DNA of 48,226 nt from Vibrio ichthyoenteri ATCC 700023 (GTDB lineage: Bacteria > Pseudomonadota > Gammaproteobacteria > Enterobacterales > Vibrionaceae): the NCBI RefSeq assembly GCF_000222605.1, contig NZ_AFWF01000194.1, forward strand, positions 1 through 48,226. Reading direction: 5' to 3'. The notes beneath the pieces are model-generated. The model searched no databases and was not told the DNA's origin. It saw only the letters and a list, made by a program, of their open reading frames with translations. Below are positions 29,375 to 37,962 of the stretch, one piece after another (the first letter of the stretch is position 1; each line of letters starts with the position of its first letter). The translations under genes and the position numbers were made by a program.

Positions 29375-29724
29375 AGCTGTCCGCGTTCGATCACTACACC
29401 GACGCCTTTGGCTTGAGGTACCGCACCCGGTTTGGTTAAACGGATCTTGATCCATGGCACACAAAATTGTGACATGATCAACTGCGCCACTTCTTCTGCT
29501 ACACGTTCAACCAATAGAAAGCGTCCACCAGCGATATGGTTAATCACCGCCGCACTGACTTGGGCATAGTCCAAAGCATCAGCAACGTCATCACTCTTTC
29601 CAGCAACGCGATTGTCATGTGCCATTTCAATATCCAGCACAAGTTTTTGCTTAATCTCTTGCTCCCAGTCGTAAGCACCAATAGTCGTGATTACTTCAAG
29701 TTGTTCGATAAATACTTTGTCCAT
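29371..29724 (-). CDS. folB: Dihydroneopterin aldolase
   Basis: FolB converts dihydroneopterin to hydroxymethyldihydropterin and glycolaldehyde, the step before FolK. The 117-residue protein has the family segments DKVFIEQLEVITTIGAYDWE, LDYAQVSAAV, and FLLVERVAEEVAQLI, plus the C-terminal KPGAVPQAKGVGV. It is translationally coupled to folK through an ATGA overlap and is divergent from plsY. Confidence 0.98.
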   Translation of the reverse strand: MDKVFIEQLEVITTIGAYDWEQEIKQKLVLDIEMAHDNRVAGKSDDVADALDYAQVSAAVINHIAGGRFLLVERVAEEVAQLIMSQFCVPWIKIRLTKPGAVPQAKGVGVVIERGQL

Positions 29725-29789
29725 TCTTCGTCGCTTCCTATACAGGTCGGATACCCAATAAAGAGAAAAAATCGTACTATTTAGTCATC

Positions 29790-29810
29790 AACTACTTACA
29801 GTAAGTAGTT
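29790..29810. repeat. 21-bp perfect palindrome in the folB-plsY divergent promoter region
   Basis: AACTACTTAC and GTAAGTAGTT flank a single central base. The palindrome lies about 65 bases from both start codons. Such symmetry suits a dimeric DNA-binding protein, but I cannot name one. Confidence 0.7.
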
Positions 29811-29872
29811 AGAGCACGATATGATATCAATTACTTGCACCATAGACACTTTTTTCATCGAGTTGACTCTTT

Positions 29873-30469
29873 ATGACGCCATTAGCACTAGCCATGATCA
29901 TTTCTGCCTATTTACTAGGTTCGATCTCTAGTGCCGTCTTGATCTGCCGGATCTTGCGCCTGCCCGATCCCCGTAAAGTGGGCTCCAACAACCCTGGTGC
30001 GACCAATGTTTTGCGCATTGGTGGGCGTAAAGCCGCGTTATCAGTATTGCTGTGTGACATGCTCAAAGGCACCATTCCTGTCTGGGGCGGCTATTTACTA
30101 GAAATTGATCCGATAATGCTGGGGATTGTCGCCATTGCGGCATGTCTTGGTCACATGTACCCACTATTTTTCCACTTTTCTGGCGGAAAAGGGGTCGCCA
30201 CCGCGCTAGGGGCAATCGCTCCGATCGGTTTAGATCTTACCGGCATGGTGATCGCAACCTGGATCATTACTGCTTTTATCTTCCGGATTTCATCACTGGC
30301 TGCTCTGGTCACCGTATTACTGGCACCAATGTACACTTGGATGATCAAGCCACAATATACTCTGCCGGTTGCTATGCTTTGCTGTTTGATCGTCTTCCGT
30401 CATCATCAAAACATCCGCCGACTATTCGATGGCACCGAACCTAAATTGGGTAGTAAAAAATTCAAATAA
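29873..30469 (+). CDS. plsY: Glycerol-3-phosphate acyltransferase PlsY
   Basis: PlsY transfers an acyl group from acyl-phosphate to glycerol-3-phosphate, starting phospholipid synthesis. The 198-residue membrane protein has all three conserved loops: [25 protein letters not shown] (about 38-49), and [13 protein letters not shown] (about 101-114), with five or six membrane helices. It is divergent from folB, as in Escherichia coli and other vibrios. Confidence 0.97.
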   Translation: MTPLALAMIISAYLLGSISSAVLICRILRLPDPRKVGSNNPGATNVLRIGGRKAALSVLLCDMLKGTIPVWGGYLLEIDPIMLGIVAIAACLGHMYPLFFHFSGGKGVATALGAIAPIGLDLTGMVIATWIITAFIFRISSLAALVTVLLAPMYTWMIKPQYTLPVAMLCCLIVFRHHQNIRRLFDGTEPKLGSKKFK

Positions 30470-30500
30470 CCCTCTTTATACCCAACAAGCAATGATATAA

Positions 30501-30524
30501 AAAAGGCCTCTTCAGAGGCCTTTT
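30501..30524. terminator. Bidirectional terminator between plsY and the hydrolase gene
   Basis: AAAAGGCCTC and GAGGCCTTTT form a stem around TTCA between convergent genes, with A and T tracts on either side. Confidence 0.9.
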
Positions 30525-30546
30525 AAATTTTTCGAACAGCATCATC

Positions 30547-31374
30547 TTAATGCAATGCCTCACCCAAAAAATCACTTAATAACGCCGTGACAAATTCAGG
30601 TTGCTCTAGATTTGAAATATGACCTGCGTTCGGGATTTGCACCAACTGCGCACCATCAATGCAATCTTGCATTAAGTACGACTCTAAATAAGGACGAGGG
30701 GCATCTTCCGCTCCCACCGCAATTAAGGTCGGTAACGTAAATTTATACAGTTCATCAATCAGATCTCGACGACCAAATACCATGCGGCCAATTTTTACAA
30801 TGGCCTCAGCTCGCTCAGCTTTGATTTGAGCAAGATGTCGCTTAAACATTGCTACTAACTCCGGGTTATCTTGTTCGGCGTTGCGAGCAAAAAACAGAGG
30901 TGTCACCGCTTCAATGAGAGCTTCTGGTACATGCTTAACCGTATTGATGGTATCTAGCATAGCGAAATACTTTTTATGTGCGACTTCAGGCTCTAAGCCG
31001 ACAAAGGTATCCATTAATGCAATCGCGCGAACACGTTGCGGCGCCAGTGCAACGACCTCTGCCCCCCACATACCGCCAACAGATAAACCGACGATCGCAA
31101 ATTGATCAATATTAAGATGATCCATTAATGCCAAGATCTGCTTGGCGTAGTCTTGCAACGATCTTGTCGCGCTTGGAGCATTGTCGGATTCACCATGTGC
31201 CCAAAGATCAGGCACGATACAACGGAATGATTGACTTAACTGCTCGATTTGCGGCGCCCACATCTGGCTGTCCCACAAATAACTATGACCAAACAGCACC
31301 ACCGGGCCTTGACCCACATCTTGATACGCCATTTCACGGCCATCGATCGCAAATTTATTCACACTTCTATCCAT
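30547..31374 (-). CDS. Alpha/beta hydrolase, substrate unknown
   Basis: The 275-residue protein is a cytoplasmic alpha/beta-hydrolase fold enzyme. It shows the oxyanion-side segment VVLFGHSYLWDSQMW at about 25-39, the nucleophile elbow GLSVGG with Ser98, a probable acid in VGAEDAPRP, and the catalytic histidine in PNAGHISNLEQPEFV near the C-terminus. It resembles proteins annotated as 3-oxoadipate enol-lactonase-like in vibrios, but no protocatechuate pathway genes are near, so that name is unsafe. It is convergent with plsY, lies next to tsaD and is transcribed alone. Confidence 0.85.
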   Translation of the reverse strand: MDRSVNKFAIDGREMAYQDVGQGPVVLFGHSYLWDSQMWAPQIEQLSQSFRCIVPDLWAHGESDNAPSATRSLQDYAKQILALMDHLNIDQFAIVGLSVGGMWGAEVVALAPQRVRAIALMDTFVGLEPEVAHKKYFAMLDTINTVKHVPEALIEAVTPLFFARNAEQDNPELVAMFKRHLAQIKAERAEAIVKIGRMVFGRRDLIDELYKFTLPTLIAVGAEDAPRPYLESYLMQDCIDGAQLVQIPNAGHISNLEQPEFVTALLSDFLGEALH

Positions 31375-31492
31375 TGTGTCGCTTTCCTATCGTTACTCGA
31401 TATTGCAGATCTACATTTATCCATTGTTTCAATGCGATGGCAACCTGAAATTAGTCAATTTTTTACTACCCTATGGACTGCAAAAATAACGC

Positions 31493-31520
31493 AAAAAAAA
31501 GGCCGCTGTTAAAGCGACCT
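31493..31520 (-). terminator. Rho-independent terminator after tsaD
   Basis: On the minus strand GGTCGCT and AGCGGCC pair (with one mismatch) around TTAAC and run into T8, 18 bases after the tsaD stop. Confidence 0.85.
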
Positions 31521-31537
31521 TGATTCAAATTTATCGT

Positions 31538-32554
31538 TTATGCGATAGGTTCAAGCTGATCAATCGGCCAACGCGGCTTCGCTTCAACAGAAAGATCCGT
31601 GGCTTCGCTATTTTTCAAACGCTGCATACCCGCGTACGCGATCATCGCACCGTTATCGGTACAAAATTCCGTACGTGGGTAGTAAACCTCACCGCCGATT
31701 TTTTGTGCCAACTTACCCAGTTCAGCGCGCAGACGCTTGTTCGCACTCACTCCACCCGCAATAACGATACGTTTAAATCCGGTTTGATCCAATGCACGTT
31801 TACATTTGATCACCAAGGTGGCACATACCGCTTCTTCAAACGCCAAAGCAATATCAGCACGAGTTTGATCATCGTTACCATTTGCAGCAATAGTGTTAGC
31901 CGTAAACGTTTTAAGACCAGAGAAGCTCATATCAAGCCCAGGGACATTCGTCATCGGACGTGGGAACTTAAAACGACCCGGAGTGCCTTTCTCTGCCAAT
32001 TTCGACAACAGTGGACCTCCTGGGTAATCAAGCCCCATCAGTTTTGCGGTTTTATCAAATGCTTCACCAGCGGCATCATCCACAGACTCGCCGAGAATTT
32101 TGTATTCACCGATCCCTTTCACTTCAACCATCATCGAGTGACCGCCAGAAACCAATACCGCCACAAACGGAAATGGTGGTGGGTTGTCTTCGAGCATAGG
32201 AGCAAGCAGGTGGCCTTCCATGTGATGAACGGCTACCGCTGGAATGTTCCACGCGTAAGCCAAGCTGCGACCAATCGTTGCGCCCACAAGCAGTGCTCCT
32301 GCAAGACCAGGGCCTGCGGTGTAGGCAATACCATCGATATCCTTCGGCGTAAGATTCACTTCAGCCATCGCCGCTTTGATCAGCGGAATGGTTTTTTTAA
32401 CGTGATCACGCGAGGCCAATTCAGGCACGACACCGCCGTAATCGGCATGCAGTTTTACCTGACTGTAAAGCTGGTGAGAAAGCAAACCCTTCTCATCATC
32501 ATAAATAGCAATGCCTGTTTCATCACAAGAGGTTTCAATACCGATAATACGCAT
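31538..32554 (-). CDS. tsaD: tRNA threonylcarbamoyladenosine transferase subunit TsaD
   Basis: TsaD (with TsaB and TsaE) transfers threonylcarbamoyl to A37 of ANN-decoding tRNAs. The 338-residue protein has [13 protein letters not shown] at the start, the iron-binding HHMEGH pair near 110-115, [11 protein letters not shown], and the C-terminal [13 protein letters not shown] and [12 protein letters not shown] segments. It is divergent from rpsU, the classic arrangement. The opposite strand carries an accidental 346-codon open frame that I reject. Confidence 0.98.
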   Translation of the reverse strand: MRIIGIETSCDETGIAIYDDEKGLLSHQLYSQVKLHADYGGVVPELASRDHVKKTIPLIKAAMAEVNLTPKDIDGIAYTAGPGLAGALLVGATIGRSLAYAWNIPAVAVHHMEGHLLAPMLEDNPPPFPFVAVLVSGGHSMMVEVKGIGEYKILGESVDDAAGEAFDKTAKLMGLDYPGGPLLSKLAEKGTPGRFKFPRPMTNVPGLDMSFSGLKTFTANTIAANGNDDQTRADIALAFEEAVCATLVIKCKRALDQTGFKRIVIAGGVSANKRLRAELGKLAQKIGGEVYYPRTEFCTDNGAMIAYAGMQRLKNSEATDLSVEAKPRWPIDQLEPIA

Positions 32555-33032
32555 GGTTAACTCGGAAGGCTTCTGTCGACTGTTTCAAATTGGCGCCAAT
32601 CTTACCTTGCCTTGGCTTGGCAAACAAATTTTGTACCATTAGAAGTGGCAAAACTCTGTTGCAATCACAGGCGATGACAGACAGCAATAATTGGTTGGAA
32701 TGATGCTAACGTTCTACAGTTAATCTTAGTTTTATCAGTAATGACAATAGATTAGCGCACACATAAAAATTAATCTCCACGGTTGAATTAGGTTAATTTT
32801 TTGATTTAGAGATGTTAAGCGACTAAATTTGTGCATTAACCCAAATCCATGCGCCTGCCAATCAAACTATACCTTGGCGTTGCATGGATATATACTCGAC
32901 AAAATGCTTTACAAAGCTATTGTGATCGGATTAAAATTCCGCACCATTTTTGATCAAGCTGGTTATAGACCGAACAGCATGTTTGGACTACCGATGCCAG
33001 CGTTAACGAATAACCCCTGAGGTGAAAGGCAT
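32555..33032 (+). other. 478-bp divergent promoter region between tsaD and rpsU
   Basis: This AT-rich region has no convincing gene. On the minus strand TTGTTT, 17 bases and TAAGAT suggest a tsaD promoter. On plus, a promoter for rpsU is placed at 32908-32937. A CTGT-N7-ACAG near-match to the LexA box occurs at 32656-32670, but its spacing is one base short. The 63-codon open frame at 32829-33020 overlaps the promoter and looks like no known protein. Confidence 0.5.
32908..32937 (+). promoter_or_regulatory. Probable rpsU promoter
   Basis: TTTACA (32908-32913), an 18-base spacer and TAAAAT (32932-32937) lie about 95 bases upstream of the rpsU start. Confidence 0.45.
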
Positions 33033-33248
33033 ATGCCAGTAGTTAAAGTACGTGAAAACGAACCGTTCGACGTTGCACTACGTCGTTTCAAGCGCTCTTG
33101 CGAAAAAGCAGGTATCCTTTCTGAAGTGCGTCGTCGTGAGCACTACGAAAAACCAACTACAGTTCGCAAACGCGCTAAAGCAGCAGCTCAAAAGCGTCAC
33201 GCTAAGAAGCTAGCTCGCGAAAACGCTCGTCGCGTTCGCCTGTACTAA
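33033..33248 (+). CDS. rpsU: 30S ribosomal protein S21
   Basis: S21 helps the 30S subunit engage mRNA at initiation. The 71-residue basic protein has the invariant sequence [21 protein letters not shown] and a lysine/arginine-rich C-terminus ending RRVRLY. A strong GAGGTG ribosome-binding site precedes the ATG. It is the first gene of the macromolecular-synthesis group rpsU-yqeY-dnaG-rpoD. Confidence 0.99.
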
Positions 33249-33273
33249 TAACTAAGTCCATTAGGAAATAGTT

Positions 33274-33717
33274 ATGGCTCTCATTGATACTCTCAAAGAC
33301 GAGCAAAAATTAGCGATGAAAGCCAAGGATAAATTACGCCTTGGCACTATTCGTTTAGCCTTGGCAGCCGTTAAGCAACGTGAAGTTGACGAACAGATCA
33401 CTCTGAACGACGACGACATTCTTGCTGTGCTGACTAAAATGGTTAAACAACGTCGCGACTCTGTCGCTCAATACGAATCAGCGGGTCGTCAAGATTTAGC
33501 TGACGTGGAAAGCGCCGAAATTACAGTACTTGAGGATTTTATGCCTCAACCGTTAACCGAAGAAGAAGTTGCGCAGCTTATTGAAGCGGCAATTGCTGAA
33601 TCTGGTGCCGCGGGCATGCAAGACATGGGTAATGTAATGGGCGTTCTTAAACCACAAATTCAAGGGCGTGCAGATATGGGTAAAGTAAGTGGTTTAGTTC
33701 GCGCTAAGCTGGCTTAA
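33274..33717 (+). CDS. yqeY: GatB/YqeY domain protein
   Basis: The 147-residue helical protein is a stand-alone YqeY domain, related to the tail of the amidotransferase subunit GatB that grips tRNA. It has the family segments LALAAVKQREVDEQ, MVKQRRDSVAQYESAGRQDLADVE and GADMGKVSGLVRAKL-like C-terminal GRADMGKVSGLV. Its own function is not established. Insertion between rpsU and dnaG is common in gammaproteobacteria other than enterics. A hairpin follows it before dnaG. Confidence 0.93.
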   Translation: MALIDTLKDEQKLAMKAKDKLRLGTIRLALAAVKQREVDEQITLNDDDILAVLTKMVKQRRDSVAQYESAGRQDLADVESAEITVLEDFMPQPLTEEEVAQLIEAAIAESGAAGMQDMGNVMGVLKPQIQGRADMGKVSGLVRAKLA

Positions 33718-33734
33718 TTACCCAACCCTATTGC

Positions 33735-33774
33735 AACAAGCCGTGCATTCCATTGGATAGCGCGGCTTGTTTGT
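33735..33774 (+). terminator. Intra-operon hairpin between yqeY and dnaG
   Basis: AACAAGCCGTGC and GCGCGGCTTGTT pair with one mismatch around 13 bases, followed by only TTG. It resembles a weak terminator or RNA-processing site. In Escherichia coli an internal terminator between rpsU and dnaG keeps primase expression low. Confidence 0.65.
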
Positions 33775-33859
33775 ATCTGAATACATGAAATAATCGACTG
33801 TTTCTGCGATACTAAATTGCGTCGCTCACTCTATTCTCTTTTCTTTTTTGTTAGGTTTT

Positions 33860-35623
33860 ATGGCTGGACACATCCCTCGCAGTTTTATTGATGACCTCCT
33901 AGCTCGACTTGATATCGTCGATATCATTGACGCACGCGTGAAACTTAAGAAAAAAGGCAAGAACTACGGCGCTTGCTGCCCCTTCCATAACGAGAAAACC
34001 CCATCCTTTAGCGTTAGCCAAGAAAAGCAGTTCTATCACTGTTTTGGCTGTGGTGCGCATGGTAATGCCATCGACTTCATGATGGAGTACGAGCGCCTTG
34101 AATTCGTTGAAGCGATAGAAGAGCTTGCCTCTTTCATGGGCCTTGATGTGCCTCGTGAGCAGCGCCAAGGAGGTGGCTTTCGCAACGATCAACCGCAAGC
34201 AAGCAGTGATCAAAAGCGCTCTCTTTATGATCTTCTGGGTAGCGTTGGCCAGTTTTATCGTGACCAACTTAAGCAATCCAAAAGCAAGATCGCCATTGAT
34301 TACTTAAAAGATCGCGGGCTTTCTGGCGAGATCGTGCAAAAATTTGGTATCGGTTACATCCCTGACGAATGGGATCTGGTACGTAAAAACTTCGGACAGC
34401 AGAAAAACAGCCAAGACATGCTCGTTTCAGGCGGCATGTTAATCGAAAACGACAAAGGCAATCGCTACGATCGTTTTCGTGGTCGAGTCATGTTCCCTAT
34501 CCGTGATCGTCGTGGCCGTGTAATTGGTTTTGGTGGCCGAGTGATTGGCGAAGGCACACCAAAATACCTCAATTCTCCCGAAACGCCAGTGTTCCATAAA
34601 GGCAAAGAACTGTATGGTCTTTATGAAGTTTTACAGGCGTATCGTGAACCACCTCGTATCCTTGTCGTAGAAGGCTATATGGATGTGGTTGCTTTAGCGC
34701 AATATGGCGTCGACTACTCGGTAGCCTCGCTTGGCACCTCGACCACTGGCGATCATCTACAAGTTCTGTTTCGTCAAACGAGCTTAGTAGTGTGCTGTTA
34801 CGACGGCGACCGAGCTGGACGTGAGGCTGCATGGCGAGCAATGGAAAACGCCTTGCCCTATTTGACCGATGGCCGACAGCTGAAGTTTATGTTTCTACCC
34901 GATGGCGAAGATCCCGATTCGTACATTCGTCAGCATGGAAAACAAGCATTCGAGCAGCAACTCGATTCGGCAACCTCATTGTCTGAATTTATGTTCAGTT
35001 CATTGATGCAACAAGTCGATATGTCAACGAGAGAAGGCATGGCAAAACTCACCAGTCTTGCTATTCCACTGATTGACAAGGTACCCGGTGGCACCTTAAG
35101 ACTCTATTTAAGAGATCTACTAGGTAAACGCCTCGGTTTAATGGATGAGCGCCAACTTCAGCAATTAATTAGCAAAGAAGGACAAAAAGAAGAACGTCCT
35201 CAGCCACACAAAGAGATTAAACGCACACCAATGCGTGAGGTGATCGCTTTGCTAATTCAAAATCCGAGCTATGCTGAAATGGTACCGGAGCTAAGTAGTG
35301 TAAAGAATCTATCGGTTCCAGGATTAAGTTTATTCATTGAGGTGCTTGAATATTGTCAATCGCACCCCCATATCAACACAGGCCAATTGCTTGAGCATTG
35401 GCGAAATAGTCGCCATGAGGCCCTATTGTCACGTCTCGCAGGATGGCTAATCCCTCTCGTAGACGACAATGAAAAAGATATATTTTTAGATTCATTGGAT
35501 AAAATCTTGTCCCAGTGCGTCGAAAAGCAAATTGAAAATCTGCAAGCCAAAGAAAGAAGCATCGGTTTATCAGCCGAAGAGAAAAGGGAGCTACTAGCGT
35601 TAATGCTAGATTTAAAAGCGTAA
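33860..35623 (+). CDS. dnaG: DNA primase DnaG
   Basis: DnaG makes RNA primers at the replication fork. The 587-residue protein has the N-terminal zinc domain (CPFHNEKTPSF, HCFGCGAHGNA, about residues 38-66), the RNA-polymerase core with TOPRIM segments LVVEGYMDVVAL and CYDGDRAG, and a C-terminal helicase-binding domain. The start is taken at 33860 (MAGHIPRSFI), with TTAGG four bases upstream; a TTG at 33848 opens the frame earlier. It lies between yqeY and rpoD. Confidence 0.98.
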   Translation: MAGHIPRSFIDDLLARLDIVDIIDARVKLKKKGKNYGACCPFHNEKTPSFSVSQEKQFYHCFGCGAHGNAIDFMMEYERLEFVEAIEELASFMGLDVPREQRQGGGFRNDQPQASSDQKRSLYDLLGSVGQFYRDQLKQSKSKIAIDYLKDRGLSGEIVQKFGIGYIPDEWDLVRKNFGQQKNSQDMLVSGGMLIENDKGNRYDRFRGRVMFPIRDRRGRVIGFGGRVIGEGTPKYLNSPETPVFHKGKELYGLYEVLQAYREPPRILVVEGYMDVVALAQYGVDYSVASLGTSTTGDHLQVLFRQTSLVVCCYDGDRAGREAAWRAMENALPYLTDGRQLKFMFLPDGEDPDSYIRQHGKQAFEQQLDSATSLSEFMFSSLMQQVDMSTREGMAKLTSLAIPLIDKVPGGTLRLYLRDLLGKRLGLMDERQLQQLISKEGQKEERPQPHKEIKRTPMREVIALLIQNPSYAEMVPELSSVKNLSVPGLSLFIEVLEYCQSHPHINTGQLLEHWRNSRHEALLSRLAGWLIPLVDDNEKDIFLDSLDKILSQCVEKQIENLQAKERSIGLSAEEKRELLALMLDLKA

Positions 35624-35721
35624 CCCTGTTTGATTAGGCAGCACACAATTAATTTGTTAACATGTATGGTTTGCATATCGCATACTAATTCCTTCACCAG
35701 ATACTAAGTTGGATACCGTCT

Positions 35722-37581
35722 ATGGATCAAAATCCGCAGTCACAGCTAAAACAACTTGTCATTAAAGGCAAGGAACAAGGCTATCTGACCTACGCAGAAG
35801 TTAACGACCACCTGCCTGCAGAAATCGTAGATTCTGAGCAGGTTGAAGACATCATTCAGATGATTAATGACATGGGTATTCGAGTAGTTGAAACTGCTCC
35901 GGATGCTGATGATCTTGCACTGAACGATGATGACGCCATCACCGATGAAGATGCAGCTGAAGCTGCTGCAGCGGCACTTTCAAGCGTTGAAAGTGAAATT
36001 GGCCGCACAACAGACCCAGTACGTATGTACATGCGTGAAATGGGTACGGTTGAGCTGCTAACTCGCGAAGGTGAAATCGATATCGCTAAGCGTATCGAAG
36101 ATGGTATCAACCAAGTTCAAAATGCCGTTGCAGAATACCCAGGTACTATTCCTTACATTCTAGAACAGTTCGACCGTATTCAAGCTGAAGAGCTACGTCT
36201 TACTGATCTGATTACAGGTTTTGTCGATCCTGATGCTGATGAAACGGCAGCACCAACCGCAACGCATATCGGCTCGGAACTAACCGAAACTGATCTTAAA
36301 GATGAAGATGATGATTCTGAAGAAGACAGTGACGACGATAGCGATGACGAAGAAGCTGAAGAAGATACTGGTATTGATCCTGAACTTGCGCTCGAGAAGT
36401 TTACTGCTCTACGCAACACATTCCAGAATCATCAGCTAGCGGTAAATGAACACGGTCAAGAAAGTGCACAAGCACAGCAAGCTCACGAGCTTGTGATTGA
36501 TGTGTTTAAAGAATTCCGTTTAACGCCAAAGCAATTCGACTACCTAGTTGAAGAGCTACGTACTTCAATGGAACGCGTTCGTACTCAAGAACGTCTTATC
36601 ATGAAGGCAACGGTTGAATACGGTAAGATGCCGAAGAAATCATTCATCACGCTATTTACTGGCAACGAATCAAGCAACGCTTGGTTAGATGAAGTTCTTG
36701 CATCAGATAAACCATACGCAGATAAAATTCGTCAAAGCGAAGATGATATCCGTCGCTCTATCCTGAAGCTAAAAATCATCGAAGAAGAAACTTCTTTGAC
36801 GGTACAAAGCATCAAAGATATCAGCCGTCGTATGTCTATCGGTGAAGCGAAAGCTCGTCGTGCTAAGAAAGAGATGGTTGAGGCGAACTTACGTCTAGTT
36901 ATCTCGATTGCTAAAAAATACACCAACCGTGGTCTACAATTCTTGGATCTAATCCAAGAAGGTAACATCGGCTTGATGAAAGCAGTTGATAAATTTGAAT
37001 ACCGCCGTGGTTACAAATTCTCAACTTACGCAACTTGGTGGATTCGTCAGGCAATCACTCGTTCGATTGCAGACCAAGCTCGTACTATCCGTATTCCGGT
37101 TCACATGATCGAAACGATCAACAAACTAAACCGTATCTCACGCCAAATGCTGCAAGAGATGGGTCGTGAACCGCTACCGGAAGAACTTGCTGAGCGCATG
37201 CAAATGCCTGAAGACAAGATCCGTAAAGTACTGAAGATCGCTAAAGAGCCAATCTCAATGGAAACACCTATCGGTGATGACGAAGATTCGCACCTAGGTG
37301 ACTTCATCGAGGATACTACGCTAGAACTGCCTCTTGATTCAGCAACGGCGACAAGCCTACGTGCTGCAACTAAAGATGTTCTTGCTGGCCTAACACCTCG
37401 TGAAGCGAAAGTACTGCGCATGCGTTTTGGTATCGATATGAACACTGACCATACTCTAGAAGAAGTGGGTAAGCAGTTCGACGTTACTCGTGAACGTATC
37501 CGTCAGATCGAAGCAAAAGCACTACGTAAACTTCGTCACCCAAGCCGCTCAGAAACACTGCGCAGCTTCCTAGACGAGTAA
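35722..37581 (+). CDS. rpoD: Primary sigma factor RpoD (sigma-70)
   Basis: RpoD directs housekeeping transcription. The 619-residue protein has region 1.1 at the N-terminus, the acidic non-conserved region with a long Asp/Glu/Ser run near residues 190-216, region 2 ([20 protein letters not shown] and [20 protein letters not shown]), region 3, and region 4 with [29 protein letters not shown]. It ends the macromolecular-synthesis group and is followed by a terminator and tRNA-Ile2. Confidence 0.99.
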   Translation: MDQNPQSQLKQLVIKGKEQGYLTYAEVNDHLPAEIVDSEQVEDIIQMINDMGIRVVETAPDADDLALNDDDAITDEDAAEAAAAALSSVESEIGRTTDPVRMYMREMGTVELLTREGEIDIAKRIEDGINQVQNAVAEYPGTIPYILEQFDRIQAEELRLTDLITGFVDPDADETAAPTATHIGSELTETDLKDEDDDSEEDSDDDSDDEEAEEDTGIDPELALEKFTALRNTFQNHQLAVNEHGQESAQAQQAHELVIDVFKEFRLTPKQFDYLVEELRTSMERVRTQERLIMKATVEYGKMPKKSFITLFTGNESSNAWLDEVLASDKPYADKIRQSEDDIRRSILKLKIIEEETSLTVQSIKDISRRMSIGEAKARRAKKEMVEANLRLVISIAKKYTNRGLQFLDLIQEGNIGLMKAVDKFEYRRGYKFSTYATWWIRQAITRSIADQARTIRIPVHMIETINKLNRISRQMLQEMGREPLPEELAERMQMPEDKIRKVLKIAKEPISMETPIGDDEDSHLGDFIEDTTLELPLDSATATSLRAATKDVLAGLTPREAKVLRMRFGIDMNTDHTLEEVGKQFDVTRERIRQIEAKALRKLRHPSRSETLRSFLDE

Positions 37582-37600
37582 TTCGTAAGCGATTAAAGAA

Positions 37601-37627
37601 AAAGGTGAGCTCTGGCTCACCTTTTTT
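37601..37627 (+). terminator. Rho-independent terminator after rpoD
   Basis: AAAGGTGAGC and GCTCACCTTT pair around TCTG and run into T6, 20 bases after the rpoD stop. Confidence 0.95.
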
Positions 37628-37681
37628 GTATCTAGCGCGTTTAACTGAATAAAAACTAAACGGAATTACCCCCTCCTCGGC

Positions 37682-37710
37682 TAGACACTACAGGGCGCTT
37701 CCCCTATAAT
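37682..37710 (+). promoter_or_regulatory. Promoter of the tRNA-Ile2 gene
   Basis: TAGACA (37682-37687), a 17-base spacer and a perfect TATAAT (37705-37710) lie 14 bases before the tRNA, so the gene is transcribed independently of rpoD. Confidence 0.85.
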
Positions 37711-37724
37711 CAGTCACCTAATTC

Positions 37725-37800
37725 GGCCCCTTAGCTCAGTGGTTAGAGCAGTCGACTCATAATCGATTGGTCCCCAGTTCAAGTCTGGGAGGGGCCACCA
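37725..37800 (+). tRNA. ileX: tRNA-Ile2 (CAU anticodon, lysidine type)
   Basis: The 76-base sequence folds as a normal tRNA, with acceptor GGCCCCT/AGGGGCC, D arm, anticodon loop CTCATAA, T arm with TTCAAGT and encoded CCA. The CAU anticodon alone would suggest Met, but the body matches Escherichia coli ileX, including its start GGCCCCTTAGCTCAGTGG and its location behind rpoD. C34 should therefore be modified to lysidine by TilS, and the tRNA reads AUA. Confidence 0.93.
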
Positions 37801-37808
37801 AATTTAAA

Positions 37809-37839
37809 AAAGCTCGTAGAGAAATCTACGAGCTTTTTG
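37809..37839 (+). terminator. Rho-independent terminator after tRNA-Ile2
   Basis: AAGCTCGTAG and CTACGAGCTT pair around AGAAAT and run into T5, nine bases after the CCA end. Confidence 0.95.
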
Positions 37840-37962
37840 CTTTTCTCTTCCCCTAAATCTAGCCATGGGCTCAACCTCAAATTAACCCTCTAATTTTCTG
37901 TTTATTTAGAACGCTGGCTAGTAAAATCCGCAGCGGTTAGAAAAATATAAGCTGTAGTTATT

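Noticed and set aside
31520-32560. 346-codon open frame on the plus strand
   Set aside because: It lies exactly antisense to tsaD, whose sequence is unmistakable. The translation is rich in His, Phe and Arg with no family features, a known effect of codon bias on the opposite strand.
32656-32670. CTGT-N7-ACAG near-match to the LexA box upstream of rpsU
   Set aside because: Spacing is seven rather than eight bases and it lies over 370 bases from rpsU; the true consensus requires N8.
32829-33020. 63-codon frame upstream of rpsU
   Set aside because: It overlaps the probable rpsU promoter, lacks a Shine-Dalgarno and resembles no known protein.
37725-37800. Reading the CAU tRNA as tRNA-Met
   Set aside because: The body sequence and the position behind rpoD match ileX-type tRNA-Ile2, not elongator or initiator Met tRNAs.
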